64,000 bases of DNA from Microbacterium sp. T32. Its GTDB lineage: Bacteria > Actinomycetota > Actinomycetes > Actinomycetales > Microbacteriaceae. Where the stretch lies: positions 1-64,000 of the forward strand of contig NZ_LQQP01000045.1 of assembly GCF_001619615.1 (NCBI RefSeq), given 5' to 3'. The position numbers were made by a program, and so were the translations under genes. The notes below the pieces were generated by a model that saw only the letters and a program-made list of their open reading frames with translations, made no database searches and was not told where the DNA came from. Below, in pieces: positions 37,891-46,851 of the stretch (position 1 is its first letter; each line of letters begins with the position of its first letter).

Positions 37891-38892
37891 ATGACCCGGC
37901 GTTCCACCATCCGCGACGTCGCCGCGGCTGCCGGTGTGTCGGTCGCCACGGTGTCGAAAGCCGTCAACGGCCGCTACGGGGTGGCGCCCGAGACCGTGGG
38001 CCGCGTCCTGGATGCCGTGCGCGCCCTCGGCTACGAGTCGAGCCTCGTCGCCAGCAGCATGCGGTCGCGGCGGACCGGGGTGATCGGCGTGCTCGTCGCC
38101 GACATCGAGCCCTTCTCGGCCGAGATCCTCAAGGGCGTCGGGGGAGCGCTGTCCGACACCGGATACGACCTGCTCGCCTACACCGGCGCGCGCCGTGACG
38201 GCGAGGGGTGGGAGCGGCGGTCGCTGAGTCGCCTGAGCGGCACGCTCATCGACGCCGCGATCCTCGTGACCCCGACCGTCGTGAACGTCGCCGCCGAGGT
38301 GCCCATCGTCGCGATCGACCCACACACCGGCCGCGCCGACCTCCCCACCGTGGAGTCGGACAGCTTCACCGGCGCGCAGCAGGCCGTCCACCACCTCGTA
38401 CAGCTCGGCCACCGCCGCATCGGCTTCATCGCGGGGCGTCCCGATCTGCGGTCCGCGGTCGCCCGCGCCTCGGGGTATCGCGAAGCGCTGTCGGCCGCCG
38501 GCATCCCGTTCGATCCTGCACTCGTGGGGCAGGGGCACTACGAGCAGGACGTCGCGCGCGAGGCCGCGCAGGCGATGCTCTCGCTGCCCGACCCGCCCAC
38601 CGCGGTGTTCGCCGCCAACGACCTGTCGGCGCTGTCGATCGTCGAGGTGGCCGCCGCCCGCGGGCTGCGCGTGCCCGACGACCTGTCGGTCGTCGGCTTC
38701 GACGACGTGCCCGAGGCGGCGCGGGCGCAGCCGCCGCTGACGACCGTGCGCCAGCCCATGAAGCTCCTCGGCGCGGAGGCCGTGCGCATCGTCCTCGCGC
38801 TGCTCGCCGGCGAGGAGCTGCCCGAGACGCACCTGCAGCTCGCGACTCGTCTCGTCGCCCGCGGCACGACGGCGCCCCCGCCGCAGCGCTGA
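37891..38892 (+). CDS. LacI-family transcriptional regulator
   Basis: 333 residues. DNA-binding head STIRDVAAAAGVSVATVSKAVNGRYGVA, hinge YESSLVASSMRSRRT, then a periplasmic-binding-like domain with HLVQLGHRRIGFIAGRPDLRSA, AVFAANDLSALSIVEVA and DLSVVGFDDVPEAA. It is divergent from the importer/glucosidase operon, with an operator in the shared 171-bp gap; it most likely represses that operon until the imported sugar is present. The inducer is unknown. Confidence 0.93.
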   Translation: MTRRSTIRDVAAAAGVSVATVSKAVNGRYGVAPETVGRVLDAVRALGYESSLVASSMRSRRTGVIGVLVADIEPFSAEILKGVGGALSDTGYDLLAYTGARRDGEGWERRSLSRLSGTLIDAAILVTPTVVNVAAEVPIVAIDPHTGRADLPTVESDSFTGAQQAVHHLVQLGHRRIGFIAGRPDLRSAVARASGYREALSAAGIPFDPALVGQGHYEQDVAREAAQAMLSLPDPPTAVFAANDLSALSIVEVAAARGLRVPDDLSVVGFDDVPEAARAQPPLTTVRQPMKLLGAEAVRIVLALLAGEELPETHLQLATRLVARGTTAPPPQR

Positions 38893-38948
38893 GCCGGCGT
38901 CGAACCACGGCCGCGCGCCGGTGCGGCCCGGTCCCCGTCCGGCTGGGC

Positions 38949-39009
38949 GTTGAGTGTCCAGGACACGCGGATGCCGCGCGGCGCGGTCCGCGTGTCTTGG
39001 ACATCGAAG
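38949..39009. repeat. Palindromic element family A, copy 6
   Basis: 61 bp. The left arm carries GTGTCCAGGACACGCGGA, the right arm ends in GGACAT instead of GGACAC. The loop sequence is identical to that of copy 7, indicating recent duplication. Confidence 0.9.
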
Positions 39010-39052
39010 AGGAACGGAGCCCTGCCCTGGCCCGATGCCCGTCTCGCTCTGA

Positions 39053-39113
39053 GTTGAGTGTCCAGGACACGCGGATGCCGCGCGGCGCGGTCCGCGTGTC
39101 TTGGACACCGAAC
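39053..39113. repeat. Palindromic element family A, copy 7
   Basis: 61 bp, 43 bp after copy 6 and nearly identical to it. Both lie in the 277-bp gap between the LacI gene and the glycerate kinase gene, which read in the same direction. Confidence 0.92.
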
Positions 39114-39157
39114 GCTCGGATGACGGAGGTGACGAGGGCCGGCGCACACCGGCGCGG

Positions 39158-39163
39158 TAGGGT
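39158..39163 (+). promoter_or_regulatory. Candidate -10 box of a leaderless gene
   Basis: TAGGGT ends 6 nt before GTG 39170; no ribosome-binding site is present. Confidence 0.45.
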
Positions 39164-39169
39164 CGGCGC

Positions 39170-40282
39170 GTGACGCGCGTGCTGCTCGCCCCGGACGGGT
39201 TCAAGGGATCGATCTCCGCGGCGGCCGCCGCCACTGCGCTCGCCGCGGGGTGGCGTGCCGTCCGCCCCGGCGACGCGATCGTCGAGCTCCCCGTGGCCGA
39301 CGGCGGTGAGGGCACCCTCGACGCCTTCCTCGTCGCCGTGCCGGGAGCGCGACGGATGCCGGTGACCGTCACCGGTCCGCACGGGCGTGGAGTCGTGGCA
39401 TCCTGGGTCCTCCTCCCGGCGACGGCGGACGCGCCGCACGGGACCGGGGTCGTCGAGCTGGCGTCCACGTCGGGGATCGAGCTGCTCGCCGGCGATCTGC
39501 GCCCCTTCGACGCCGACACGCGCGGGTTCGGGCAGGCGATCGCCGCCGCCCTCGATCACGGCGTTTCCCGGCTCGTGCTCGCGATCGGGTCGAGCGCCTC
39601 GACCGACGCCGGTTTCGGCCTGCTCACCGCCCTCGGCGCGCGGATCGTGGATGCCGAGGGCCACGACGTTCCGCCCGGATTGCGCGGCGTGCAGACCGCC
39701 GCGCGCATCGAACGCGACGGGCTCCGCGCGCTGCCGGCGGGCGGGGCGCTCGTGCTGACCGACGTGCGCAGCCCTCTCACGGGCCCGACCGGCGCGGCCG
39801 CGGTGTTCGGGCCGCAGAAGGGGCTCGGCGCCGAGGACATCCCCGCGGCGGATGCCGCCCTCGCTCGCGCGGCGGACCTGCTCGCCACCGACGCCGCCTT
39901 CCCCGGCACCGGGGCGGCTGGCGGCACCGGTGCGGCCCTGGGGGCCTGGGGCGCGGAGCTGGTTCCCGGAGCCGAGCGCATCGCCGACCTCCTCGGTCTC
40001 GCCGACGCCGTGGCCGCGGCCGAAGTGGTCATCACGGGGGAGGGGTCGTTCGACGCGAGCTCCGCGACCGGCAAGGCTCCCGCGCGCGTCGCGGCCCTCG
40101 CCCGCGCGGAGGAACGCCGGGTCGGACTCGTCGCCGGTCGGATCGCTCCGGATGCCGACACCTCCGGGTTCGGCGCGGCGGTGGCGCTCGTGCAGCTCGC
40201 CGGGTCGACCGAGGCCGCTCTGGCCGAGCCCGCCCGATGGCTCACCGCCGCGGGAGAGGCGCTCGCCGAGCGCCTCGGCTGA
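39170..40282 (+). CDS. Glycerate kinase
   Basis: 370 residues of the GarK/GlxK-type glycerate kinase family (PF02595), phosphorylating D-glycerate. Typical phrases are LLAPDGFKGSISAAAAA at the start, LPVADGGEGTLDAFL, LAIGSSASTDAGFGLLTALGA, TDVRSPLTGPTGAAAVFGPQKG and ITGEGSFDASSATGKAP. The GTG start is supported by a -10-like box 6 nt upstream. The following MarR gene starts 76 bp later from its own candidate promoter. Confidence 0.93.
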   Translation: MTRVLLAPDGFKGSISAAAAATALAAGWRAVRPGDAIVELPVADGGEGTLDAFLVAVPGARRMPVTVTGPHGRGVVASWVLLPATADAPHGTGVVELASTSGIELLAGDLRPFDADTRGFGQAIAAALDHGVSRLVLAIGSSASTDAGFGLLTALGARIVDAEGHDVPPGLRGVQTAARIERDGLRALPAGGALVLTDVRSPLTGPTGAAAVFGPQKGLGAEDIPAADAALARAADLLATDAAFPGTGAAGGTGAALGAWGAELVPGAERIADLLGLADAVAAAEVVITGEGSFDASSATGKAPARVAALARAEERRVGLVAGRIAPDADTSGFGAAVALVQLAGSTEAALAEPARWLTAAGEALAERLG

Positions 40283-40346
40283 GGCGCGCGAGCCGGATTT
40301 TCGCGGCAGAAGCGCCGTCGGGGGCCGAGGGGCATCGCGGCTCCGG

Positions 40347-40352
40347 TACCGT
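40347..40352 (+). promoter_or_regulatory. Candidate -10 box of a leaderless gene
   Basis: TACCGT ends 6 nt before GTG 40359 and supports that GTG as the MarR start. Confidence 0.4.
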
Positions 40353-40358
40353 CGTGGT

Positions 40359-40868
40359 GTGTCCACACTCTCCAGCAACAAGGACGACGAGGTCGATCTC
40401 CTCATCGACGCCTGGTCGCAGTTGCTGCCCGAGGTCGACCTGACCCCCCTCGACGTCATGTCGCGGCTGCGCCGCGCGGCGTTCCACCTGTCGAAGCTGC
40501 GCGCCCGCGCGTTCGCCAGTGCCGACATCGCCGTGTGGGAGTTCGACGTCCTCGCCGTCCTCCGCCGGGCCGGGACCGAGCTCAGCGCGACGCGTCTCAT
40601 CGCGGCGACGATGATCGGCAGCGCGGCGATGACCAACCGTCTCGACAAGCTCGCCGACCGCGGGCTCGTCAATCGCCGCCCGAACCCGTCGGACGGCCGC
40701 GCGATCCTCGTCGCCATCACGCCCGAGGGCATCGAGCGCGTGGATGCCGCCATGACCGAGCTCGTGCGCCTCGAAGCCGATGCGCTGCGCGACGTCAGCC
40801 GCGCGGATCAGGCCATGCTCGCCCGGGTGCTGCGGGTCCTCGCCGCCGGCGAGACCCACGAGGCGTGA
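40359..40868 (+). CDS. MarR-family transcriptional regulator
   Basis: 169 residues. The winged helix spans about residues 60-125: WEFDVLAVLRRAGTELSATRLIAATMIGSAAMTNRLDKLADRGLVNRRPNPSDGRAILVAITPEG, with the DGR wing tip characteristic of the family. Its stop overlaps the start of the homocysteine methyltransferase gene in GTGA, so the two are co-transcribed; the regulator may control that gene or a methionine-related function. The ligand is unknown. Confidence 0.9.
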   Translation: MSTLSSNKDDEVDLLIDAWSQLLPEVDLTPLDVMSRLRRAAFHLSKLRARAFASADIAVWEFDVLAVLRRAGTELSATRLIAATMIGSAAMTNRLDKLADRGLVNRRPNPSDGRAILVAITPEGIERVDAAMTELVRLEADALRDVSRADQAMLARVLRVLAAGETHEA

Positions 40869-41716
40869 TCGATCTCACCGCCGGGCCGCTGGTCCTGGAC
40901 GGCGGCCTCGGCACGCTGCTCGAGAGCCGCGGCAACGACGTGGCGTCCCCGCTGTGGTCGGCGCGCGTGCTGCGCGACGACCCCGACGAGGTGCGCGCCG
41001 CCCACGCGGAGTTCGCCGCGGCCGGTGCGGACGTCCTGATCACGGCCTCGTACCAGGTGGGCTTCGGCGGTCCGATCCCGGATGCCGAGGTCGAGATGCT
41101 CCTCCGTCGTTCGGTGTCGCTCGCCCGGGAGGCGGGGGACGGCCTGGTCGCGGCATCCGTGGGGCCGATCGGCGCACTGCGCGCCGACGGCAGCGAATAC
41201 ACCGGCGCGTACGGACTCGACGTCGCTGCGCTGCGCGCGCAGCACCGGCGGCGTCTCGGCGTGCTCGCGGACGCGGGGGCCGACCTGCTCGCGGTCGAGA
41301 CCGTCCCGTCGCCGCTCGAGGTCGAGGCGCTCGCGCTCGAGCTCGCCGACCTGGGCGTCCCCGCGTTCGTGAGCCTCTCAGCGGACAGCACGGGTTTCGC
41401 CGCGCCGGGGTCGCGGGCCGCGGCGCTGAGGACCGCGGCATCCGTCCCGGGTGTCGTCGCGGTCGGCGTGAACTGCTGCGCTCCCGGCAGCGTCGGGCCC
41501 GCGCTCGCCGAAGCGCCCGCCGTCCCGCTCGTCGCCTACCCCAACACCGGGGAGCGATGGGATGCCACGACCCGGACGTGGCACGGGGGCGCAGCTCCGC
41601 TCGCCGAGGACGCGGCGGGGGTAGCCGCGGGCGCACGGCTCGTCGGCGGATGCTGCCGTTCGACCCCGGCCGACATCGCCGGGATCGTCGCGGCCGTCCG
41701 GCCGCATCGGCCCTGA
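40865..41716 (+). CDS. mmuM: Homocysteine S-methyltransferase
   Basis: 283 residues; transfers a methyl group, usually from S-methylmethionine or S-adenosylmethionine, to homocysteine to give methionine. The barrel opens VLDGGLGTLLESRG; the zinc cysteines are in GVNCC and in the C-terminal GGCCRSTPADI, as in MmuM/BHMT. It starts at GTG 40865, overlapping the MarR stop. The 10-bp spacing to the convergent TetR stop leaves no room for a separate terminator. Confidence 0.92.
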   Translation: MIDLTAGPLVLDGGLGTLLESRGNDVASPLWSARVLRDDPDEVRAAHAEFAAAGADVLITASYQVGFGGPIPDAEVEMLLRRSVSLAREAGDGLVAASVGPIGALRADGSEYTGAYGLDVAALRAQHRRRLGVLADAGADLLAVETVPSPLEVEALALELADLGVPAFVSLSADSTGFAAPGSRAAALRTAASVPGVVAVGVNCCAPGSVGPALAEAPAVPLVAYPNTGERWDATTRTWHGGAAPLAEDAAGVAAGARLVGGCCRSTPADIAGIVAAVRPHRP

Positions 41717-41726
41717 CGTCGGATCG

Positions 41727-42449
41727 TCACTGGGGAGCGTCGATCACCCGATCGAGCCACTCGGCCAGGAGCGCCCGCTCGGCAGGGGAGAGGGGAGCGA
41801 GGTCGCTCACGGCTGCCCGGAGGGTGACGGCTGCGACGCGGGTCGGCGCATCGGTGCCGCCCTCGCGGGGCGTCGCGTCCGTGAGGATGCGCGCGAGCAC
41901 GGCATCCAGGAGGGGTTCGGCGAGGTCGTCGCGGCGAACCGCGGGATCCTGTTCGAGGAGGGCGAGCACGGCTCCGGTGCCGGCGGCGTGGACCAGGGTG
42001 ACGGCGTCCGCCTCGGGAATCCTGAGTCGCCCCGCCGCCGCGACGCGGCGGAGGCGCTCCTCGAGCACCCTCGTCCCCGCGACGAGGGCGGGGGAGTCGT
42101 GCCCGCGTCGAGGGTTGCTGATGATGAGGAAGATGTCGGGGTGGGCGAGCCCGAAGCCCACGACCTGGTGCCAGCTCGCGCGGAGTTCCTCGATCGGGTC
42201 CACGGCGTCGGCGAGAGGGGACAGTGCGGACGCCTTCGCGGCGCTGAAGTGCGCCATCGCGTGTTCGGCGACGGCGTCGAGGAGCCCGTCCTTGTCGCCG
42301 AAGAGCCGGTAGATCGTGGGGGCCTGCGTACTCGCGCGTTCGGCGACGGCCCTCGTCGTGACCGCTGCGGTGCCCCCGTCCTGCAGCAGGTCGGCGGCGG
42401 CGGCGATGATGCGCTCGCGCACATCGTCGCGCGACCCGGAGGATGCCAT
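41727..42449 (-). CDS. TetR-family transcriptional regulator
   Basis: 240 residues. The N-terminal helix-turn-helix is ERIIAAAADLLQDGGTAAVTTRAVAERASTQAPTIYRLFGDKDGLLDAV; the ligand domain is helical with no recognisable signature. It diverges from an NmrA-like gene, the usual arrangement for a regulator and its target; the 85-bp gap is AT-rich compared with the surroundings. Confidence 0.92.
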   Translation of the reverse strand: MASSGSRDDVRERIIAAAADLLQDGGTAAVTTRAVAERASTQAPTIYRLFGDKDGLLDAVAEHAMAHFSAAKASALSPLADAVDPIEELRASWHQVVGFGLAHPDIFLIISNPRRGHDSPALVAGTRVLEERLRRVAAAGRLRIPEADAVTLVHAAGTGAVLALLEQDPAVRRDDLAEPLLDAVLARILTDATPREGGTDAPTRVAAVTLRAAVSDLAPLSPAERALLAEWLDRVIDAPQ

Positions 42450-42469
42450 GAATCAACGATAACAGTCCA

Positions 42470-42498
42470 TTGCTAACGTCGTGTATCGGTGATAACTT
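42470..42498 (+). promoter_or_regulatory. Promoter of the NmrA-like gene
   Basis: TTGCTA (42470-42475) and TAACTT (42493-42498) are 17 bp apart. Direct repeats CAACGATA flank the promoter (about 42454 and 42510), the second as CAACGATATCAAC around GATATC; they could be TetR sites. Confidence 0.5.
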
Positions 42499-42534
42499 CT
42501 AGCTGTTTCCAACGATATCAACAGGAGGTCCGCC

Positions 42535-43389
42535 ATGATCACCATCACCGGAGCAACCGGCGCGCTCAATGGGCGCACCGTCGAGCATCTGCTTCGCCTC
42601 GTGCCCGCCTCGGAGCTCACGATCGTAGCGCGGGACCCCTCGCGCGCCGATCGATTCGCTCGCGCCGGGGTCGCGGTGCGCCGGGGAAGCTACGACGATC
42701 CCGCGCGTCTCCGCGAAGCGTTCGCGGGGACGGATCGTGTGCTGCTGGTCTCGTCCAATGATCGCGGTGCCGACACCGTTGCGCTCCATCGGAACGCGAT
42801 CGAGGCCGCGGTGGCCGCGGGCGTCGGTCACGTGTTCTACACCAGCCACCAGGGCGCGCACGAGGATTCGCCGTTTCCCCCGGCCCGTGTCCACGCCGCG
42901 ACCGAGGCGATCCTGGCGGATTCCGGAGCGGGCTGGACGTCGCTCCGCAACGGCTTCTATGCGCACAGCCTCGACTGGCTCCTCGGGCCGTGGCGTTCGA
43001 GCGGCGTCATCTCGGTGCCGGCGGACGGACCGGTCTCGTGGACGTCGCGCGACGACGTCGCCGAGGCTGCGGCGCTGCTTCTGCTGGGCGCGGCCGTTCC
43101 GGACGGACCCGTGACCCTCACGGCCCCCGAGGCCCCGCGGTTCGTCGATCTCGCGGAGCGCGCATCCGACCTCGCTGGGAGGTCGATCGCGTACGAGACC
43201 CTCGATGCCGAGGAGTGGGTGCGGCGCGCGGTCGAGGCGGGTCAGCCGGAGCCGCAGGCCCGCTTCTCCCTGTCGATCTTCGCTGCGGCCGAGCGGGGAT
43301 TCTTCTCCGGCACCGATCCTCTTCTCGGCGAGCTGCTCGGAAGGGCGCCGATGGCGGCACGCGACGTGCTCGCGGTCGAGGGCCGGTAG
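42535..43389 (+). CDS. NmrA-like NAD(P)-binding oxidoreductase (QorB type)
   Basis: 284 residues of the atypical SDR/NmrA group. Cofactor motif ITGATGALNGRTVEHLL, then SSNDRGADTV and FYTSHQGAHEDSP, LRNGFYAHSLDWLLG; the standard YxxxK pair is absent as in NmrA and QorB proteins, which act as quinone reductases or redox sensors. ACAGGAGGT precedes ATG 42535. It is likely repressed by the divergent TetR protein. Confidence 0.88.
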   Translation: MITITGATGALNGRTVEHLLRLVPASELTIVARDPSRADRFARAGVAVRRGSYDDPARLREAFAGTDRVLLVSSNDRGADTVALHRNAIEAAVAAGVGHVFYTSHQGAHEDSPFPPARVHAATEAILADSGAGWTSLRNGFYAHSLDWLLGPWRSSGVISVPADGPVSWTSRDDVAEAAALLLLGAAVPDGPVTLTAPEAPRFVDLAERASDLAGRSIAYETLDAEEWVRRAVEAGQPEPQARFSLSIFAAAERGFFSGTDPLLGELLGRAPMAARDVLAVEGR

Positions 43390-43422
43390 CGAAGCGTCGC
43401 GCTCGTCTGGTCGCCGCTGCCC

Positions 43423-43965
43423 CTACGCCTTCGCGGCGTCGGAGGGCCGTGCGGCCGGGCTCGGCGACCGCACCGGTCGCGCGAGGGGCTCCGGCGTCCG
43501 CAGCAGCGCGAAGTGCTCGGGTCCCCATCCGTACGTCTCGCGCAGCACCCTGCTCACGGTGGGAAGCGCCGAGGGGCACGGCACGTCCACGCCCCGGTGC
43601 ACGTCGACGGACGCGGGGTCGAGGTCGCGCGCGGCGCTGCGGAGCTCGGAGACGAGCGCGAGTGCGGTGGGCGTGCCGTGGGCCCGGATCGCCGCGCGCC
43701 AGTCGCCGACCACAAGCCGTGTCCAGGATGTGCCGCCGCCGGTCAGGGCGGGGTGCGGGGAGCGACGCACCAGGACGACGGCGACGCCGATCAGGAGAAC
43801 GCACGCCGTGGCGACTCCGGCGCTGGCGGCGGGCGAGAACACCGTTTGAGCGACATCGGACGTCGCCGCGGGGCTGAGGGCGACGACCGTCCGGGCCAGG
43901 GAGTACGCGGCGTAGGTGGTCAGCGACACGACGATCGTGGCAGCCGACCGCCGCGGGACGGTCAC
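43423..43965 (-). CDS. Small membrane protein, truncated paralogue of the next gene
   Basis: About 180 residues from a GTG at 43965; no other start exists in this frame up to the preceding gene. There are two predicted membrane helices (around 15-30 and 50-70), then a cytoplasmic part. It matches the C-terminal half of the gene immediately upstream: LVSELRSAARDLD versus LVDELRAAARALD, followed by VDVHRGV versus FDVRHGV, and WGPEHFALLRTPEPLAR versus WNPEEIALLTEPAAAR. It therefore looks like a tandem duplicate lacking the N-terminal membrane half. The function is unknown; it matches no family I recognise. Confidence 0.6.
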   Translation of the reverse strand: MTVPRRSAATIVVSLTTYAAYSLARTVVALSPAATSDVAQTVFSPAASAGVATACVLLIGVAVVLVRRSPHPALTGGGTSWTRLVVGDWRAAIRAHGTPTALALVSELRSAARDLDPASVDVHRGVDVPCPSALPTVSRVLRETYGWGPEHFALLRTPEPLARPVRSPSPAARPSDAAKA

Positions 43966-44023
43966 CGACGCGTCCGAGTCCCCCTCGCCGTCCCCGGGGT
44001 CGCGTGTGTGCGGCGGGGCGCCG

Positions 44024-44923
44024 TCAGTCGTCGTCGGTGCGTGCGCGCGCGGCCGCGGGTTCGGTGAGGAGGGCGATCTCCTCCGGGTTCCACGCGAAGG
44101 AGTGCTGCATCTGATGCTCGAGCGTCGCGAGGGCCGAGGGGAGGGCCGTCGCGACGCCGTGGCGGACGTCGAAGGCGTGGTCGTCGAGGGCCCGCGCGGC
44201 GGCGCGCAGTTCGTCGACGAGGGAGCGCAGACGCTCGTTGCCGTAGGCCTGGGCCAGCAGCCGAGCGTCATCCATGACGACGACGGAGAGCGCGTTCGGG
44301 CCGTCCGCGGCGACGCGCCGCGCGGGGTGGATCGTGACGATGACGGCCGCACCGCACACGAGGACCGCGAGGGTTGCCACCGCCGTGGCGAGTTCGGGGG
44401 AGAAGAGCGCAGAGGTGTGCCCGCCGAGCGCCCGTGCTCCCGAGTAGAGCGCGTACCCACCCATGGCGCCGGCGATCAACCGCGCCGGAATCGGAGCCAC
44501 GGTGGTCGTGACGAGTGCGGCGATCGCGCAGCCAGCGCACACGAACGTCAGAATCGCGGATTTGATGACGAGCGCCGCGTCCGGGTCGGACAGCGCGGTG
44601 CAAGCGCCGACCGCGGCCGCGACCGTGACCGCGAGGCCCGCGGCGACGCGCCGCGCGCGGGGAGAGAACCCGCGGACCCCGACCGCCATGAGGGCCGGCG
44701 AGAGCGTCATCGCGCCGTCCGCGACGACGAGCGAGCCGCGTCCGCCATCGGAGGCGTGGACCGCGTACATGACGATCGAGCCCACGGCCAGGACGCCCGC
44801 GATGGTGGCGTAGCGGAGGAAGGGGGTGAGGGGGACGGGCATGGACACGCGGGGCAACGCGACACTGACGATGCCGACGGCCACGCCGAGGCACATCGCC
44901 AGCAGCCCGATCGTCAGCAGCAA
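44024..44923 (-). CDS. Polytopic membrane protein of unknown function
   Basis: 299 residues beginning at a TTG (44923); an internal ATG ten codons later would cut into the first helix. About eight hydrophobic helices lie in residues 1-200, followed by a soluble tail with a conserved-looking LVDELRAAARALDDHAFDV and FAWNPEEIALLTEP. It is co-directional with its truncated paralogue (58-bp gap). No family recognised. It lies between an NmrA-like gene and an Lrp regulator, neither of which suggests a role. Confidence 0.65.
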   Translation of the reverse strand: MLLTIGLLAMCLGVAVGIVSVALPRVSMPVPLTPFLRYATIAGVLAVGSIVMYAVHASDGGRGSLVVADGAMTLSPALMAVGVRGFSPRARRVAAGLAVTVAAAVGACTALSDPDAALVIKSAILTFVCAGCAIAALVTTTVAPIPARLIAGAMGGYALYSGARALGGHTSALFSPELATAVATLAVLVCGAAVIVTIHPARRVAADGPNALSVVVMDDARLLAQAYGNERLRSLVDELRAAARALDDHAFDVRHGVATALPSALATLEHQMQHSFAWNPEEIALLTEPAAARARTDDD

Positions 44924-44986
44924 CGGGATCTCCGGGGTTCGCGGTTCGCTTTCCGGCTGAGTGTATCGTTTCAGCCTGGGGCTCTA

Positions 44987-45460
44987 TCAGTCGAAATCCG
45001 CAGCGAGCGCGTTGCGGTGGTACTCGAAGATGATGCTCGTGCGGGTGGATGCCACGCTGTTCCGCGCGGAGAGCTGATCGACGACGAACCGACGCACGGC
45101 CGAAGAATCGTCGACCGCGATGTGTACGAGGAAGTCGTCGGAACCGCCGAGGAAGAACAGCTGGATCACGTCCGGGTGGCGCCGGATCTCCTGCGCGAAC
45201 GCGCGGATGCTCTCGTGTCGCTGCCCCGGGCGGAGCGTCACGCCGACGATCGCCTGGAGTCCGCGGCCGAGCCTGCTCTGGTCGACGGCGGCGTGGAATC
45301 CCGTGATGAGTCCGCGGTCGACGAGGCCCCGGACGCGGGTGTGAGCGGTGGATGCCGCCACCCCGAGCGCGTCGGCGAGGGCGGCGTTCGTCATCCGTGC
45401 GTCCGCCGAGAGCAGTTCGATGATCCGGGCGTCGAGTGGGTGAAGGTCGTCGTCGGACAT
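44987..45460 (-). CDS. Lrp/AsnC-family transcriptional regulator
   Basis: 157 residues: helix-turn-helix LDARIIELLSADARMTNAALADALGVAASTAHTRVRGLVDRGLI and a C-terminal RAM (ligand-binding) domain with VTLRPGQRHESIRAF and FFLGGSDDFLVHIAV. It diverges from alanine dehydrogenase. Lrp-type AldR proteins activate or repress ald in mycobacteria in response to amino acids, so the same role is likely here. GAAGGATCT precedes ATG 45460. Confidence 0.93.
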   Translation of the reverse strand: MSDDDLHPLDARIIELLSADARMTNAALADALGVAASTAHTRVRGLVDRGLITGFHAAVDQSRLGRGLQAIVGVTLRPGQRHESIRAFAQEIRRHPDVIQLFFLGGSDDFLVHIAVDDSSAVRRFVVDQLSARNSVASTRTSIIFEYHRNALAADFD

Positions 45461-45463
45461 CGT

Positions 45464-45543
45464 AGATCCTTCGGTTTCGCGATCGGGTGCGGCGTCTCTC
45501 AGCCGACGATACCGGGGAATTTGGCATCCATTCCGAAGGATCT
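45464..45543. promoter_or_regulatory. Long-spaced inverted repeat between lrp and ald
   Basis: AGATCCTTCGG (45464-45474) and CCGAAGGATCT (45533-45543) are exact inverted copies 58 nt apart. The first overlaps the lrp ribosome-binding site; the second lies about 70 bp before ald. They could be paired regulator sites. Confidence 0.35.
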
Positions 45544-45612
45544 GCGGGTTTACGCCACGGAAACATGGATTCCTGCGATTCTTCCTGCCACCAGCATTCC
45601 GAGGAGAGACCG

Positions 45613-46698
45613 ATGCGCGTCGCCGTGCCCACCGAGATCAAGAACAACGAGAACCGTGTCGCGATGACGCCCGCGGGCGTCGACGCTCTGGTCCACCGCG
45701 GCCACGAGGTGCTGGTGCAAGCCGGCGCCGGCGAGGGCAGCGGCTTCTCGGACGAGCAGTACCGCTCGGCCGGCGCCGAGATCGTGGCGACCGCCGACGA
45801 GACATGGGCGCGCGCCGAGCTGCTCGTCAAGGTCAAGGAGCCGATCGCGTCCGAGTACGGGCACCTGCGTCCCGACCTCACGCTCTTCACGTACCTGCAC
45901 CTCGCGGCCGACCGGCCGCTGACCGACGCGCTCATGGCCGCGGGGACCACCGCCGTCGCGTACGAGACCGTGCAGACCACCGACCGTGCGCTGCCGCTCC
46001 TCGCCCCCATGAGCGAGGTCGCCGGGCGCCTGTCGATCATCGAGGGCGCGCACCACCTGCTGCGGGCCTCGGGCGGTCGCGGCCTCCTGCCCGGCGGCGT
46101 TCCCGGGACGCCCAAGGCGAAGGTCGTCGTGATCGGCGGCGGTGTCGCGGGCGAGCACGCCGCGGCGAACGCCCTCGGCCTCGGCGCGAACGTCACCGTG
46201 ATCGACATCTCGCTGCCCAAGCTCCGTCAGCTCGAGGAACGCTTCGGCGGGGCCATCCAGACGCGCGCGTCGACCCGCCTCGAAATCGCCGAGCAGCTCG
46301 CCGACGCCGATCTCGTCATCGGCTCGGTCCTGATCCCGGGTGCCGCGGCACCCAAGCTCGTCACGGACGACATGGTCGCCGCGATGAAGCCCGGCTCAGT
46401 GCTCGTCGACATCGCGATCGACCAGGGCGGCTGCTTCGAGGGCTCGCGCCCGACCACCCACGACGCACCGACGTTCCGCGTCCACGACTCGCTGTTCTAC
46501 TGCGTCGCGAACATGCCCGGCGCCGTGCCGCACACCTCCACGCGCGCGCTGTCCAACGCCACGCTCCCGTACATCACCCGCATCGCCGACGCGGGCTGGG
46601 AGGCCGCGGCATCCGCCGATCCGGCCCTCGCGAAGGGCCTGAACGTGCGCGCCGGCGTCGTGGTGAACGAGGGCGTGCGGGCCGCTTTCGACCTCTGA
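45613..46698 (+). CDS. ald: Alanine dehydrogenase
   Basis: 361 residues; reversible NAD-dependent deamination of L-alanine to pyruvate and ammonia. Residues match the Mycobacterium tuberculosis enzyme in number and kind: Arg15 (NENR), Lys75 (VKVKEP) and His96 (YLHLAAD) at the substrate site. The NAD-binding fold is [32 protein letters not shown] precedes ATG 45613. Probably controlled by the divergent Lrp-type regulator. A family A palindrome lies 58 bp after the stop, before a convergent gene. Confidence 0.96.
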   Translation: MRVAVPTEIKNNENRVAMTPAGVDALVHRGHEVLVQAGAGEGSGFSDEQYRSAGAEIVATADETWARAELLVKVKEPIASEYGHLRPDLTLFTYLHLAADRPLTDALMAAGTTAVAYETVQTTDRALPLLAPMSEVAGRLSIIEGAHHLLRASGGRGLLPGGVPGTPKAKVVVIGGGVAGEHAAANALGLGANVTVIDISLPKLRQLEERFGGAIQTRASTRLEIAEQLADADLVIGSVLIPGAAAPKLVTDDMVAAMKPGSVLVDIAIDQGGCFEGSRPTTHDAPTFRVHDSLFYCVANMPGAVPHTSTRALSNATLPYITRIADAGWEAAASADPALAKGLNVRAGVVVNEGVRAAFDL

Positions 46699-46755
46699 CG
46701 CGGCCGCGCGCCGCTCCGCCCGTTCACGCGGCGCGGCGGGCCCCGGCGTACCGGA

Positions 46756-46816
46756 GTTCAGTGTCCAAGACACGCGGATGCCGGCGCGTCACGTCCGCGT
46801 GTTCTGGACACCGAAC
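46756..46816. repeat. Palindromic element family A, copy 8
   Basis: 61 bp between the convergent ends of ald and the response regulator. The left arm is canonical; the right arm has two changes (GTGTTCTGGACACCGAAC). Confidence 0.9.
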
Positions 46817-46851
46817 GGGGGAGGGCGCCGCGGCGCGGCGCGGGCCGGGCG

